A DNA stretch of 64,000 nucleotides from Nakamurella aerolata (GTDB lineage: Bacteria; Actinomycetota; Actinomycetes; Mycobacteriales; Nakamurellaceae): contig NZ_JABEND010000003.1 of assembly GCF_013002705.1 (NCBI RefSeq), positions 124,001-188,000 on the forward strand, given 5' to 3'. Positions within the stretch are counted from its first letter, which is position 1, and the number at the start of each line of letters is the position of its first letter. The translations under genes were made by a program, and so were the position numbers. Below the pieces are notes generated by a model. The model was not told where the DNA came from, ran no database searches, and worked only from the letters and a program-made list of their open reading frames with translations. Below, piece by piece: positions 19,871 through 29,349 of this stretch.

Positions 19871-21577
19871 ATGGCCGCTGACCCCAGCCCGGCGTTCGAG
19901 GTGCGACTGCTCACCGGCGCCAATCTCTATTTCCCCCGTCCGGCGGTGAAGCTGACCCTGGACGCCGGGGCCGCGCTCGGCGCCGACGCCGGGACCGTAC
20001 TGGGCTGGCAGCAACAACTGCGGGTGTACGGCGGTTCGGTCGGCCTGCCGCACTCGGCAGCCAGGGCCAAGGGCATTGCCGATCTGGCGGCGGCGCTGGT
20101 TCGGCGGGCTGCGGCGTCGGGGCTGCGCAGTCGGCTGGCCGCGGTCGGGCACGTCGGCGACGACGACACCGTCGTGGTCGCCTTTCCGGTGCGGCACGCG
20201 GACATCGGCCGGGCTTTCGGTGAGGCGGTGGCCGAGGCGTTCATCGCCATCACCTCCGGCGCTGTTTCGGTGCGGGCAGCGCTGGCAGCACTGACCGAAC
20301 GCCTGGCCGGCGTCGAACCCGGTGAGCCGGTGCGGCCGCTCCGGCCGCAGCTGCCGGTGGTGGCGGTGACCGGAACCAACGGCAAGACCACCACCACCCG
20401 GCTGATCGCACACCTGGTGAAGGCCGGTGGCCGCACCCCCGGCTGGTCGTCCACCGACGGCATCGTGATCGACGGCGAGCAGGTGGAGGACGGCGACTGG
20501 TCCGGTCCCGGCGGGGCCGCCAGGGTGCTGGCCGACCCCGCGGTACAGGTGGCCGTCACCGAGACGGCGCGGGGCGGGATCTTGTTGCGCGGCTTGGGAA
20601 CTGCCGGCAACGACGTCTCCGTTGTCACCAACATTTCCGCCGATCACCTTGGGCTGCTGGGGATTCACACGCTGGAGCAGCTGGCGCAGGTGAAGTCGGT
20701 GGTGGTCCAGGTGACCAAGCCGACCGGCTGGACCGTGCTAAACGCCGACGATCCGCTGGTGCTCGGCATGCGCCGGTTCACCAGGGCCCGGCCGTGGTTC
20801 TACTCGCTGGATCCGGAGAATCCGCACCTGGCCGAGGCGTTGACCGCTGGTGGCAGGGCGATCACCGTGGTTGACGGCGAAATCGTTGTGCTGCACCGGG
20901 GTTACGACCCGGTGCGCATTCTCCCGGTGACCGAGGTGCCGCTGACCCTCGCCGGGACGTCGCGGGCGAACGTGGCGAACGTGCTGGCCGCCACCGCCGC
21001 CGCCATCGCGCTGGGGGTGCGCAGGGCCGACCTGCGCGCCGGGTTGCGTTCGTTCGCCGCGGACGCCGCGCACAACAGCGGGCGGCTCAACAGCTACACC
21101 GTCGGCGACACCGTTGTGGTGCTCGATCTGGCGCACAACGAGGCATCGCTGCAGTCGCTGCTGGAGGTCGCCGCGGCGTTGCGACTGCCCGGCGGCGAAC
21201 TCGCGGTGGTCGCTTCGACGGCGGGTGACCGCACCGACGAGGCCATCCATGCCATGGGAGCGATGGCCGCCGAGGCCGCCGATCGGCTGGTGGTGGCCGG
21301 TAAACACAAGTACCTGCGTGAGCGCGAACCCGGTGAGATGGAACAACTCTGGGCCGCGGGCGCCGCCGAGGCCGGCGTCTCGGCAGTGGACGCGGTGGCC
21401 AGTGAAGTGGCCGGGGTGCAGCAACTGCTGGACGCCGGTCTGCCGCCCGGATCGGCCATCGCCGTGTGCTCGCTGGAAGACCGTGAGGAAACGGTCGCCG
21501 AAATTCTGCGTCGCGGCGGCGGTGAGTTGAGCCCGGCCGGCGTCGCCGCCAGGGTGGCCGCCGGGGCGGCGGTGTGA
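19871..21577 (+). CDS. Cyanophycin-synthetase-like protein: N domain plus Mur ligase domain, no ATP-grasp
   Basis: A 568-aa Mur ligase-family protein. The ATP site is VAVTGTNGKTTTTRLIAH (about residue 172) and the central ligase core includes ETARGGILLRGLG, NISADHLGLLGI and DLAHNEAS, all closely parallel to the Mur-ligase half of the cyanophycin synthetase at 46327-49053. The first ~160 residues start FEVRLLTGANLYFPRPAVKL, which resembles the N domain of CphA (RVLRGPNYYAYEP). The ATP-grasp domain that normally sits between them is absent. It should ligate an amino acid or peptide to a carboxylate with ATP; the substrate is unknown. The next gene is moeA, 43 bp downstream. Confidence 0.75.
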   Translation: MAADPSPAFEVRLLTGANLYFPRPAVKLTLDAGAALGADAGTVLGWQQQLRVYGGSVGLPHSAARAKGIADLAAALVRRAAASGLRSRLAAVGHVGDDDTVVVAFPVRHADIGRAFGEAVAEAFIAITSGAVSVRAALAALTERLAGVEPGEPVRPLRPQLPVVAVTGTNGKTTTTRLIAHLVKAGGRTPGWSSTDGIVIDGEQVEDGDWSGPGGAARVLADPAVQVAVTETARGGILLRGLGTAGNDVSVVTNISADHLGLLGIHTLEQLAQVKSVVVQVTKPTGWTVLNADDPLVLGMRRFTRARPWFYSLDPENPHLAEALTAGGRAITVVDGEIVVLHRGYDPVRILPVTEVPLTLAGTSRANVANVLAATAAAIALGVRRADLRAGLRSFAADAAHNSGRLNSYTVGDTVVVLDLAHNEASLQSLLEVAAALRLPGGELAVVASTAGDRTDEAIHAMGAMAAEAADRLVVAGKHKYLREREPGEMEQLWAAGAAEAGVSAVDAVASEVAGVQQLLDAGLPPGSAIAVCSLEDREETVAEILRRGGGELSPAGVAARVAAGAAV

Positions 21578-21620
21578 GCCGCGTTATGAGCGGCAACGTG
21601 AGTGGCGTTACGAGCGGCAC

Positions 21621-22883
21621 GTGAGCGGCCAGCCGCTGGCGAGCGTTGCCGACCATGCCGCCCGGATCGCACAGCTGTTGCCGCGCACGGCCGTTGAGCG
21701 GCGGGCACTGTCCGAGGCTCGCGGCCTGGCACTGGCTCACGACGTGGTGGCGCGGGTGACGCTGCCGCCGTTCGACAACTCGTCGATGGACGGATTCGCC
21801 GTTGCCGCAGCCGATATCGGCGCCCTACCGGTCGAACTGGTTGTCTCCCAAGACATTCCCGCCGGCGTCGACCCGCAGCCGCTGCAGCCGGGCACCGCCG
21901 CACGGATCATGACGGGCGCGCCGGTGCCGCCCGGGGCCGACAGCATCGTGCCGGTGGAGCAGACCAGCGGCCGCGGTACCGACGGGTCCGTTGTTGGCAC
22001 AACGGTGCGGTTGCACAGTGTTTCATCGGCGGGTCAGTTCATCCGGCGTCGCGGCTCGGACGTCACCGAGGGCGATGTGGTGCTGCCGGCCGGGACAGTG
22101 CTGACCGCCGCGCCGATCGGGCTGCTTGCCGCCATCGGCGTGGCCGACGTGCAGGTGCACCGGCCGCTGTCGGTGCTGGTGCTGTCCACCGGATCGGAGC
22201 TGGTGGCACCGGGAGAACCGTTGCGGCCAGGGCAGATCTACGAGTCGAACGGGCCGATGCTGGCTGCGGCGCTGGCCGAGACCGGGGCGGTTGCCACGCT
22301 GGCGCACTTCGTCGCCGACGACGTGCCGGCGTTTCTCGACGCCCTGGGCACAGCGGTCGCCGGGGCAGCGAATCCCATCGACCTGATCGTCACCTCCGGC
22401 GGGGTGTCCGCCGGCGCCTTCGAGGTGGTGAAGCAGGCCTTGGCCGACCGCGGGGTGAGCTTCACCCGGGTGGCCATGCAGCCGGGGATGCCGCAGGGCA
22501 GTGGCCGCATCACGCTGGACACCCCGGACGACAGCTCGCGGGAGATTCCAGTGGTGACGCTGCCGGGGAATCCGGTCAGCTCGTTCGTCTCCTTCGAGGT
22601 GTTTCTGCGCCCGGCTATCCGTGCCGCGCAAGGGTTTTCCGCTGCGGCGCAACACCGACCGAAGGCCGCGCTACCGTTGGCCGAGCCGCTGACGTCGGTG
22701 CCGGGCAAGGCCCAGTTCCGCCGTGCCACCCGCGCCGCCGGCACCGTCCGAGCGCACGGCGGCGCGTCCTCCCACCTGCTCGCGGCGCTGGCACACAGCG
22801 ACAGCCTCATCGAGATTCCCGCCGACGTCACCGATCTGCCGGCCGGCGCCGAGGTGACCGTCTGGGACCTTTCCGGAACCTGA
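21621..22883 (+). CDS. moeA: Molybdopterin molybdenumtransferase MoeA
   Basis: A 420-aa protein of normal MoeA length that inserts molybdate into adenylated molybdopterin. Visible signatures are PPFDNSSMDGFAV near residue 53, RIMTGAPVPPGADSIVPVEQ, the MoCF_biosynth core VLVLSTGSELV and DLIVTSGGVSAG, and TLPGNPVSSFVSFEVF. GTG at 21621 is the only in-frame start consistent with the family; the nearby ATG at 21586 runs into a stop in another frame. Other Moco biosynthesis genes are not in the window. Confidence 0.93.
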   Translation: MSGQPLASVADHAARIAQLLPRTAVERRALSEARGLALAHDVVARVTLPPFDNSSMDGFAVAAADIGALPVELVVSQDIPAGVDPQPLQPGTAARIMTGAPVPPGADSIVPVEQTSGRGTDGSVVGTTVRLHSVSSAGQFIRRRGSDVTEGDVVLPAGTVLTAAPIGLLAAIGVADVQVHRPLSVLVLSTGSELVAPGEPLRPGQIYESNGPMLAAALAETGAVATLAHFVADDVPAFLDALGTAVAGAANPIDLIVTSGGVSAGAFEVVKQALADRGVSFTRVAMQPGMPQGSGRITLDTPDDSSREIPVVTLPGNPVSSFVSFEVFLRPAIRAAQGFSAAAQHRPKAALPLAEPLTSVPGKAQFRRATRAAGTVRAHGGASSHLLAALAHSDSLIEIPADVTDLPAGAEVTVWDLSGT

Positions 22884-22986
22884 TCGGCCGATCATGCCTG
22901 CAGCCAAGGCATTGTGCGACTGACGCCTGCCCAGCATGATGAAGCTGCACCAGCTCTCCTTCCCCGCGATACCACCGGAGGTCACC

Positions 22987-23211
22987 ATGGCCGTGCAGGT
23001 CAATCTCGCCAAAGGACTCGACAAGGCTTACGAGAACAAGGATCTGGGGGACATCCTGGACGCCCGGCCGTCCGCGCTCGCCGGACTGACCGAGAAGCAC
23101 GACGCGCTGCTCAAGGAGGCCCTCAACATCAAGACCGTTCGCGAGCTCGGCGCCAACAAGTACTTCGCGCTCGCTGGCGTTCTGGTCGCCCTTGAGGGCA
23201 AGGAAGGCTGA
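22987..23211 (+). CDS. Small protein of unknown function (74 aa)
   Basis: A 74-aa, charged protein, MAVQVNLAKGLDKAYENKDL at the start. Its second half (ALNIKTVRELGANKYFALAG) looks helix-hairpin-helix-like and resembles short actinobacterial proteins of unknown role. ATG at 22987 has a strong GGAGG just upstream; a longer frame from 22936 is less likely. The ribosome-binding site and regular codon use support a real gene. I do not recognise a function. Confidence 0.6.
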   Translation: MAVQVNLAKGLDKAYENKDLGDILDARPSALAGLTEKHDALLKEALNIKTVRELGANKYFALAGVLVALEGKEG

Positions 23212-23277
23212 GCGAGAGGCCAAGCAGCGCTGGCCTTTGGAAATCGAGCCGACTTGAGCAAGCGTATGACCGCCGGT

Positions 23278-23691
23278 TCAGACCGGCTCGATCTTGATAC
23301 TGGGCAAACCATCAGCGAGGTCGCGCAGATCGTCCGGATCGGCGGTGGCGATCACGGCGCTGCTGGAGCGGAGCGCCACCGCGACCACAGTGGCATCGAC
23401 GTGGTCGCGCGAGCCACGCCCGGCCTTGGCGAGCAGGTGGCCGATGCGCCGCGCCAACGAGCGATCCGTGTCGGCGACCGCGATGCCGGTGTAGGCGCCG
23501 AGGCAGGAATCCACGGACTGGTCGTGGCTGCCGCCCCGATACAGCTCCGCGAGGACGGCGGCTGGGACCACAACGGGTCTGTCGGATTCCACTGCCGCTC
23601 GCAATGCCGCGAGCACGGCGCCGGGGTTCCGCCCACCCCTCGCCCGCGCGAGCACGGACATGGCCTCTGAGTCGAGCACCAGCGTCGTCAC
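23278..23691 (-). CDS. VapC-type PIN-domain toxin
   Basis: A 137-aa PIN ribonuclease. The first acidic residue is in TLVLDSEAMSVL, the second in PAAVLAELYRGG (the E of the family's xAELxxG stretch), and the third cluster is SRDHVDATVVAVA; ATADPDDLRDLA closes the fold. VapC toxins cut tRNA or rRNA. GTG at 23691 overlaps the antitoxin stop (GTGA), the standard coupling of vapBC. It ends 66 bp from the 74-aa gene. Confidence 0.88.
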   Translation of the reverse strand: MTTLVLDSEAMSVLARARGGRNPGAVLAALRAAVESDRPVVVPAAVLAELYRGGSHDQSVDSCLGAYTGIAVADTDRSLARRIGHLLAKAGRGSRDHVDATVVAVALRSSSAVIATADPDDLRDLADGLPSIKIEPV

Positions 23692-23921
23692 GGCGAGTCG
23701 GTGAGCGCGCGACGGAACCGCTCGACGTCGGTCGGATCGGGCTCGCCGAACTCCTCGGCCAGCGCATCCACGTAACGGCGCAGAGCCGCGCGGCGCTGAC
23801 GACGGTCGAGCTCCTCCCGCAGGATCCCGTTGACCGTCGCCGACAGCGCCGCAGCGTCCTGCCCGAACGCATCGACCACCTCCGGGTCAAGCGTCAGAGT
23901 CTTGCGCACCTTGCCGCTCAT
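23688..23921 (-). CDS. VapB-type ribbon-helix-helix antitoxin
   Basis: A 77-aa protein whose N terminus, MSGKVRKTLTLDPEVVDAFG, is a ribbon-helix-helix DNA-binding strand plus helix, followed by a helical toxin-binding tail. It precedes vapC with a 4-bp overlap. ATG at 23921 is preferred over 23945. A TATGAT box lies 6 bp upstream of the ATG, so the transcript may be leaderless. Its promoter region is the same 79 bp that precedes cas3 in the other direction, so autorepression could affect the cas operon. Confidence 0.82.
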   Translation of the reverse strand: MSGKVRKTLTLDPEVVDAFGQDAAALSATVNGILREELDRRQRRAALRRYVDALAEEFGEPDPTDVERFRRALTDSP

Positions 23922-23927
23922 ACTTTG

Positions 23928-23933
23928 ATCATA
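23928..23933 (-). promoter_or_regulatory. -10 box of the antitoxin gene
   Basis: TATGAT on the minus strand sits 6 bp before the antitoxin ATG. Only a weak -35 (GCGACT) is seen 18 bp further upstream. The spacing would start transcription near the ATG (leaderless). Inferred. Confidence 0.35.
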
Positions 23934-24000
23934 CTCCAGAGTCACTACTCGAGTCGCGAGATAGCGGCGCTCAAGGCAAACTGGCGACGAGGGGGGTCGA

Positions 24001-26961
24001 ATGAGACATACGCCACATCCCGCATCGCCGTTTCAGCACGCGTGGGCGAAGGCCCCTTACTCCGATGATTCGATCGAGGGCGACCTCGAGGGTCCGCAAT
24101 GGCTGCCACTGCACGTGCACCTCACCGACACGGCGGAGATCGCCGGTCGACTATGTAGGGAGTGGTTAGGTCCTGGACCACTCGACGTGATCGCCCAGGA
24201 TGTCGGCGGCCCGACCGAAGCCGGGGAGATCGTCCGACTCGCGGCGGCCGTGCACGATCTTGGGAAGCTGACGCCCGCCTTTGCCGCCCAGGTGGACGAT
24301 CTGCGGAACCACATGCACGCCAACGGGTTTCCATTCAACGGGATCACTGCTGCGCACAGTAGAGAGCTTCCGCACGGCCTCGCGGGGCACGTCTTGATTC
24401 ACCGATTCCTCGTCGAGGCGGGGGCGAACGACGAGATCGCTACCGCGTTCGCCGTCATCATCGGAGGGCACCACGGGGTGCCTCCGACCAGCGCTCAACT
24501 CCTACAGGCCCACCACCGGCCGGATCTGTTCGGCCCGAAGGAGTGGGCCGACGCGCGGCACCAACTCCTGGACTACCTCCTGACCACCGCGAATCTGCGC
24601 GACGCGCTCCGCGTCGCGACCACCAAAAAGCTGTCCGATGCTGCGCAGGTGCTGATCACCGGGTTGGTGATCATGGCCGACTGGATCGCATCCTCGGCCG
24701 ATCACTTTCCGCTCGCACCCCGGTTCAACCCGGTCAAGACGTCCCCACACGAACGCGCCGAGGCTGCCTGGCAGAAGCTGGCGCTCCCTAGGCGCTGGCA
24801 GCCGGCGCCGGTGGAGAATCTCGATGCGACAGAACTGCTGCGGAGCAGGTTCACCGGACTTCAGCATGTCACCGCCAATCCGGTGCAGGAGCTTGCCGTC
24901 GAGGCCGCCAGGAACATGCCCGAGCCTGGTCTATTGATCGTCGAGGCCGTGATGGGTGTCGGCAAGACGGAGGCGTCGCTACTCGCCGCCGAGATACTGG
25001 CCGCCAAGTTCGGCATGTCCGGCATCTTTTATGGATTGCCCACCCGGGCGACGGCGGACGCCATGTTCGTGCGCATCACCCGCTGGCTCGAACAGGTTCC
25101 CGATCGGTCCGGGAGCTCGGTGAAGTCGCTCGTTCTCCGTCATGGTACCGCAGCGCTCAATCCCGACCTGGAAACCATTCCGCGGCAATGGGCCGACCAC
25201 CCGCCTACCTTCGATGACGCGCAGTTCTCCGGCGTCGGGATCGACGAAAACGTCGACGATCTCAGCAGCCGCGCGATCCAGGCTGTGGTCCACTCCTGGA
25301 CCAGCGCGCACAAGCGGGCGTCCCTGGCCGACTTCACCATCGCAACCGTCGATCACCAGCTGATGGCGGCGCTGGCCGCCCGACACTTCGTCCTGCGGCA
25401 GTTGGGGCTGTCTCGTCAGGTAGTGGTGCTGGACGAAGTACACGCCGCAGACACGTGGATGCGCACCTTCCTGCTGCGAGCTCTGGAATGGCTTGCCCGC
25501 CTTCGTGTTCCGGTCATCGCGTTGTCGGCGACATTGGCACCGGAGCTGCGTCGCGAGCTGGTGCAAGCGTACGAACGGGGTCGCCGAGCGGGGCTGCCAC
25601 CGCCTGCCGTTCCCAAGGTGCAGCCGCGTCCCGCCGGTCGTCTCAAACACAGCAAGCCGCCGATCCATCAAGTCGACGACACTCCACTGCCGGAGCCGCT
25701 CGTCACCGACGACTATCCGCTCCTCACCACGTTGGCCGCCGGCCAGAGCGGGCACCGATCCGCCACGATTTCGACCAGCACGGTCGAGGTCAGGGTGGAC
25801 TGGCTGCTCGACCCGGTCGAACACCTGCTCAACCTGCTGAAGAACGAACTTGCCGACGGTGGTTGTGCGCTGGTCGTGTGCAACACCGTAAAACGCGCGG
25901 TGGAGCGGTACCAAGCACTCACGGGAACGTCTGGGTGGACGGTGACGCTGGCGCACTCCCGGTTCATCGCTGCCGATCGAATGCGGAACGACGCCGAGCT
26001 GCGCGCGGACTTCGGTCCGCCGGACGCAGACGGTCCGGCACCGAACCCGGCCCGCGATCGTCGCGTCGTAGTCGCCACTCAGGTCGCCGAACAGTCACTG
26101 GATGTCGACTTCGACCTGCTGATTACGGACCTGGCGCCGATCGATCTGATCCTGCAGCGGATGGGGCGGCTGCATCGGCATCCGCGAGGCGACACTCGAC
26201 CCACCCGACTGCGGACGCCACGGTGTCTCATCACTGGTTTCGACCCCGCCGCAGGGCCGATCGTGGATCCCGGCGGGAAACACGTGTACGGCGAACACCC
26301 CCTGCTGCGGGCGGCCTGTCTGTTAACCGAACATGTTGGTGGAAAGGCGATTCGGCTGCCCGGCGATGTCCCCACGTTGGTCCGCCGGGCCTACGCCGAC
26401 GAACCACTCCGCCCCGACGAGTGGCAGCAGACGATGGACGATGCCGCGGTCCGGGACAACGAAGCCCGGCTGAAGGTTTCCCGCAACGCTGCCAGCGGCA
26501 CCATCCAAAGTCCCGGCGCCACTAGGAGTCTGCTCAGCTGGCTACCCACTCCCGGTGCCAAGACCGAGATTGACGCCGCACGCCAGGTCCGGCAGGACGA
26601 CGGCGGATTCGAGGTCCTGTTACTGGAACAGGCCGAGGACGGTCTGCGATTGCCGCACCATCTCGAGACGGGGGCGCCCATGCGTATTCCTACCGACTGC
26701 CGACCAGATCGCGTAGCGGCCAAGGAGATCGCCCGGTGCGCAGTGCGGGTTCCCGGCTGGGTCAGCGAGCGGCATCTGACCGAGGTGATCGCCGCCCTGA
26801 ACGAGAACTACTACCCGGCCTGGCAGAAGGAGCCACTGCTCGCCGGCCAGTGGATCTTGCTCCTCGGCCCCGACGGCACTGCGCAGCTGGGCTCACTGCG
26901 CTTCTCCTACAGCCCCACCACCGGATTGGAGGTTTCAGATGGCCGCATCACAGAACGGTGA
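24001..26961 (+). CDS. cas3: CRISPR-associated helicase/nuclease Cas3 (type I-E)
   Basis: A 986-aa HD-plus-helicase Cas3. The HD nuclease site is at H85-D86 (AAAVHDLGKLTPAF), with further metal ligands in LPHGLAGH and GGHHGVP. The helicase has Walker A EAVMGVGKTE (315-324), DEVH at 478-481, SAT at 509-511, and motif VI QRMGRLHRH near residue 725. It is recruited by Cascade and degrades target DNA 3'-5'. It opens the operon, preceded by GAGGGGGG. Its 3' end overlaps cas8e by 23 bp. All catalytic motifs look intact. Confidence 0.97.
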   Translation: MRHTPHPASPFQHAWAKAPYSDDSIEGDLEGPQWLPLHVHLTDTAEIAGRLCREWLGPGPLDVIAQDVGGPTEAGEIVRLAAAVHDLGKLTPAFAAQVDDLRNHMHANGFPFNGITAAHSRELPHGLAGHVLIHRFLVEAGANDEIATAFAVIIGGHHGVPPTSAQLLQAHHRPDLFGPKEWADARHQLLDYLLTTANLRDALRVATTKKLSDAAQVLITGLVIMADWIASSADHFPLAPRFNPVKTSPHERAEAAWQKLALPRRWQPAPVENLDATELLRSRFTGLQHVTANPVQELAVEAARNMPEPGLLIVEAVMGVGKTEASLLAAEILAAKFGMSGIFYGLPTRATADAMFVRITRWLEQVPDRSGSSVKSLVLRHGTAALNPDLETIPRQWADHPPTFDDAQFSGVGIDENVDDLSSRAIQAVVHSWTSAHKRASLADFTIATVDHQLMAALAARHFVLRQLGLSRQVVVLDEVHAADTWMRTFLLRALEWLARLRVPVIALSATLAPELRRELVQAYERGRRAGLPPPAVPKVQPRPAGRLKHSKPPIHQVDDTPLPEPLVTDDYPLLTTLAAGQSGHRSATISTSTVEVRVDWLLDPVEHLLNLLKNELADGGCALVVCNTVKRAVERYQALTGTSGWTVTLAHSRFIAADRMRNDAELRADFGPPDADGPAPNPARDRRVVVATQVAEQSLDVDFDLLITDLAPIDLILQRMGRLHRHPRGDTRPTRLRTPRCLITGFDPAAGPIVDPGGKHVYGEHPLLRAACLLTEHVGGKAIRLPGDVPTLVRRAYADEPLRPDEWQQTMDDAAVRDNEARLKVSRNAASGTIQSPGATRSLLSWLPTPGAKTEIDAARQVRQDDGGFEVLLLEQAEDGLRLPHHLETGAPMRIPTDCRPDRVAAKEIARCAVRVPGWVSERHLTEVIAALNENYYPAWQKEPLLAGQWILLLGPDGTAQLGSLRFSYSPTTGLEVSDGRITER

Positions 26962-28627
26962 CGACCCACCGGTCGCCCCGGACTTCAACCTCATTGATGA
27001 GCCATGGATCCCCGTCGTCACGCTCGACGGTGGTGCCGAAACCGTGTCCCTGGCTGACCTTTTCCGCCGCGCTCCGGAACTGCGCCGCATCGATGGTGAG
27101 ATCGGCACCCAGTCGTTCGCGTTGCTGCGCTTGTGCCTGGCGATCCTGCAACGGGCTTTCGATCACTATCTCGACGAGGGATACGACCCAGTCCCCATGG
27201 TCGAAGATCTGCGGGAGCAGTGGACGGATGCGGCGGTACCGGACATCGTCGATTACCTGGCACAGCATCGCGATCGGTTCTTCCTATTCCATCCGACGGC
27301 GCCGTTCTTCCAGGTGGCGGGAATGACCACGGACAAGGGTGAGGTCTCGAGCCTCAACAAGATCGTCGCCGAGCGGCCGCCGTTCTTGGCCACCCGATCG
27401 CGACGCGGTCTGCGCAGCATCGATCCAGCCGACGCGGCCCGTTGGCTGGTCCATGTGCATGCCTTCGACGTCTCGGGGATCAAGACCGGAGTGGCGGGTC
27501 ACCCACGGGCCAAGGGCGGCAAGGTATATCCGGAAGGTGTCGGCTGGGCCGGCCAACTTGGCGGCCTACATCTGGTCGGTGCGAACCTCAAAGACACGCT
27601 GCTGTTGAACGTCGCGGCCGCCGAGGTCGACGCCAACCGGCGGCGCCGGGATCTGCCGCCCTGGGAACGAGAAGTCGCCGTTGTCGGCGAAGAACAACAC
27701 CTCGCCGAACGGCCCTTCGGCCCGGTGGATCTGTACACCTGGCAGGCGCGCAGGGTCCGACTGGTCGGCTCCCGTGACGCTGTCACGGGAGTGGTACTGA
27801 CCTACGGCGACCGATTCGTGATCCAGGAACGCCAGGACCTCCTGGGCGTCGAGCCGATGACCGGCTGGCGATACTCGAAACCGCAGACGGCCAAGTACAA
27901 GCGAGACATCCGCATGCCACGAGAGCATCGCGCAGAGTCCCGCCTGTGGCAGGGCATGGGGCCGCTGGTCCGACCCGTCAATCTTCGGCCGGTCGAGGAA
28001 GGCCTGCCATCGCGGCTGATCGATCATGCCGCGAAGCTGGTCTTGGCGGGTTCACCTCTGCTACCGAACGGCCTCGTGCGTCTTCAGGCCGTTGGGGCCG
28101 TCTACGGCAGCCAGAGCTCGGTCCTGGACGACATCTACGAAGACGACCTCGATCTCCCTGCGGCGCTGCTCGACCCGCAGAACCCGGAACTGCGGCAGGC
28201 GGCCATCGACGCCGTGGATGCCGCACGGGCCGGTGCCAACGCGGCCCGCCAACTTGGCGAGAACTTGGCCAAGGCGTGCGGGGCGTCGCGGGAGTCTTTG
28301 GAGGGTCCTAAAGAACGTGCGCAAGAGAATGCATATTCGCGGCTCGACGGCCCGTACCGCGCGTGGCTGCGCACCACCTTGCCGGCTCTGGGGCCGATCG
28401 CCGCCCAGGCCCGCTGGCACGACGAAGCCTCCCGACTCCTCGACGAGCTGGGACGGGAGATGGTCGCCCAGGTGCCGCCCAACGCGTGGCGGGGCTACGA
28501 CGCCAAAGGCAAACGTGACGACGTCGGCCGGGTGTTCGTCTGGTTCCGCAACGCGCTGGCGAAGGCATTTCCCCATCGCAGCAACACCGTTTCCGACGGT
28601 TCCGTCGACAAGAAGGAGGTCTCGTGA
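26939..28627 (+). CDS. casA: Cascade large subunit Cas8e (Cse1/CasA)
   Basis: A 562-aa large subunit, the usual size for Cse1. The family N terminus FNLIDEPWIPVVTLDGG is clear, and LFHPTAPFFQVAGM follows about residue 120. It recognises the PAM, holds the R-loop open and recruits Cas3. The ATG at 26939 has GGAGG upstream inside cas3. The stop overlaps the start of cse2 (GTGATG), so translation is coupled. Confidence 0.95.
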   Translation: MAASQNGDDPPVAPDFNLIDEPWIPVVTLDGGAETVSLADLFRRAPELRRIDGEIGTQSFALLRLCLAILQRAFDHYLDEGYDPVPMVEDLREQWTDAAVPDIVDYLAQHRDRFFLFHPTAPFFQVAGMTTDKGEVSSLNKIVAERPPFLATRSRRGLRSIDPADAARWLVHVHAFDVSGIKTGVAGHPRAKGGKVYPEGVGWAGQLGGLHLVGANLKDTLLLNVAAAEVDANRRRRDLPPWEREVAVVGEEQHLAERPFGPVDLYTWQARRVRLVGSRDAVTGVVLTYGDRFVIQERQDLLGVEPMTGWRYSKPQTAKYKRDIRMPREHRAESRLWQGMGPLVRPVNLRPVEEGLPSRLIDHAAKLVLAGSPLLPNGLVRLQAVGAVYGSQSSVLDDIYEDDLDLPAALLDPQNPELRQAAIDAVDAARAGANAARQLGENLAKACGASRESLEGPKERAQENAYSRLDGPYRAWLRTTLPALGPIAAQARWHDEASRLLDELGREMVAQVPPNAWRGYDAKGKRDDVGRVFVWFRNALAKAFPHRSNTVSDGSVDKKEVS

Positions 28628-29349
28628 TGTCCCAGGTGACTACCGACGAAGTGTCCGGATCGGTGCAGGCCGAGCCGGAGGTGCGGCGCACCTACCACGT
28701 GCGGCACCCGAGGTTGGTGGCAGCGGTCACGTCTCGCGCCACCGCGCTGCAGACCAGAACCGCTCCACCGAACCGAGTTCCGGGTGCGGTTGCCACGCTG
28801 GCCCGACTCCGGCACGCCGCCGGAAAGCCCGTCGGCGCGGTGGCCGACGTCTGGGAGGACACCGTCGGACTGGTTCCGCCCGAGTTGACTGGCCGCGGCG
28901 ACGAGCCGAACACTTTCGAGCAGGCGGCGCACCACGCAATGACACTGTTCGCTCTGCATCGCCAGGGCGCGACAGCAATCGCCCATCGGAATGACGTTCC
29001 CTTCGGTCACGCTCTGATCCGGCTCGCTCGGGCGCGCAGTTCAGACGGCACCGAGGCCGAATCCGTACGGCGTCGGTTCGACGCTCTGCTGACCTCGACC
29101 ACTCCAGACGAGGCTGCCCGGCACCTACGCGGCATCGTCACCCTGCTCAAGTCCGAGGACATCGCCCTCGACTACGGCCTGTTGGCCGGCGATCTTGTCG
29201 ACCTCTGGACGCCCGGCCGCGCTGACGCCGTCCGGCTCCGCTGGGCCCGGGACTATCGGCGCGATCGCACAGCCGCCCCGGCAGGCTCCACTGCAAGTGA
29301 CGCCAACGCGGCGGCGGACAACACCGGCGCGCCGAAAGCCGACGAGTAA
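28627..29349 (+). CDS. casB: Cascade small subunit Cse2 (CasB)
   Basis: A 240-aa helical protein of the Cse2 type. AVATLARLRHAAGKPVG is the conserved front, followed by FEQAAHHAMTLFALHRQGA and the C-terminal LLAGDLVDLWTPGRADAVRLRWARDY. It stabilises the displaced strand in Cascade. The ATG at 28627 is 7 bp from GGAGG; a GTG at 28624 is an alternative. The last ~30 residues are an Ala/Asp-rich tail. A 59-bp gap to cas7, the only gap in the operon, contains no repeat or promoter that I could support. Confidence 0.92.
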   Translation: MSQVTTDEVSGSVQAEPEVRRTYHVRHPRLVAAVTSRATALQTRTAPPNRVPGAVATLARLRHAAGKPVGAVADVWEDTVGLVPPELTGRGDEPNTFEQAAHHAMTLFALHRQGATAIAHRNDVPFGHALIRLARARSSDGTEAESVRRRFDALLTSTTPDEAARHLRGIVTLLKSEDIALDYGLLAGDLVDLWTPGRADAVRLRWARDYRRDRTAAPAGSTASDANAAADNTGAPKADE

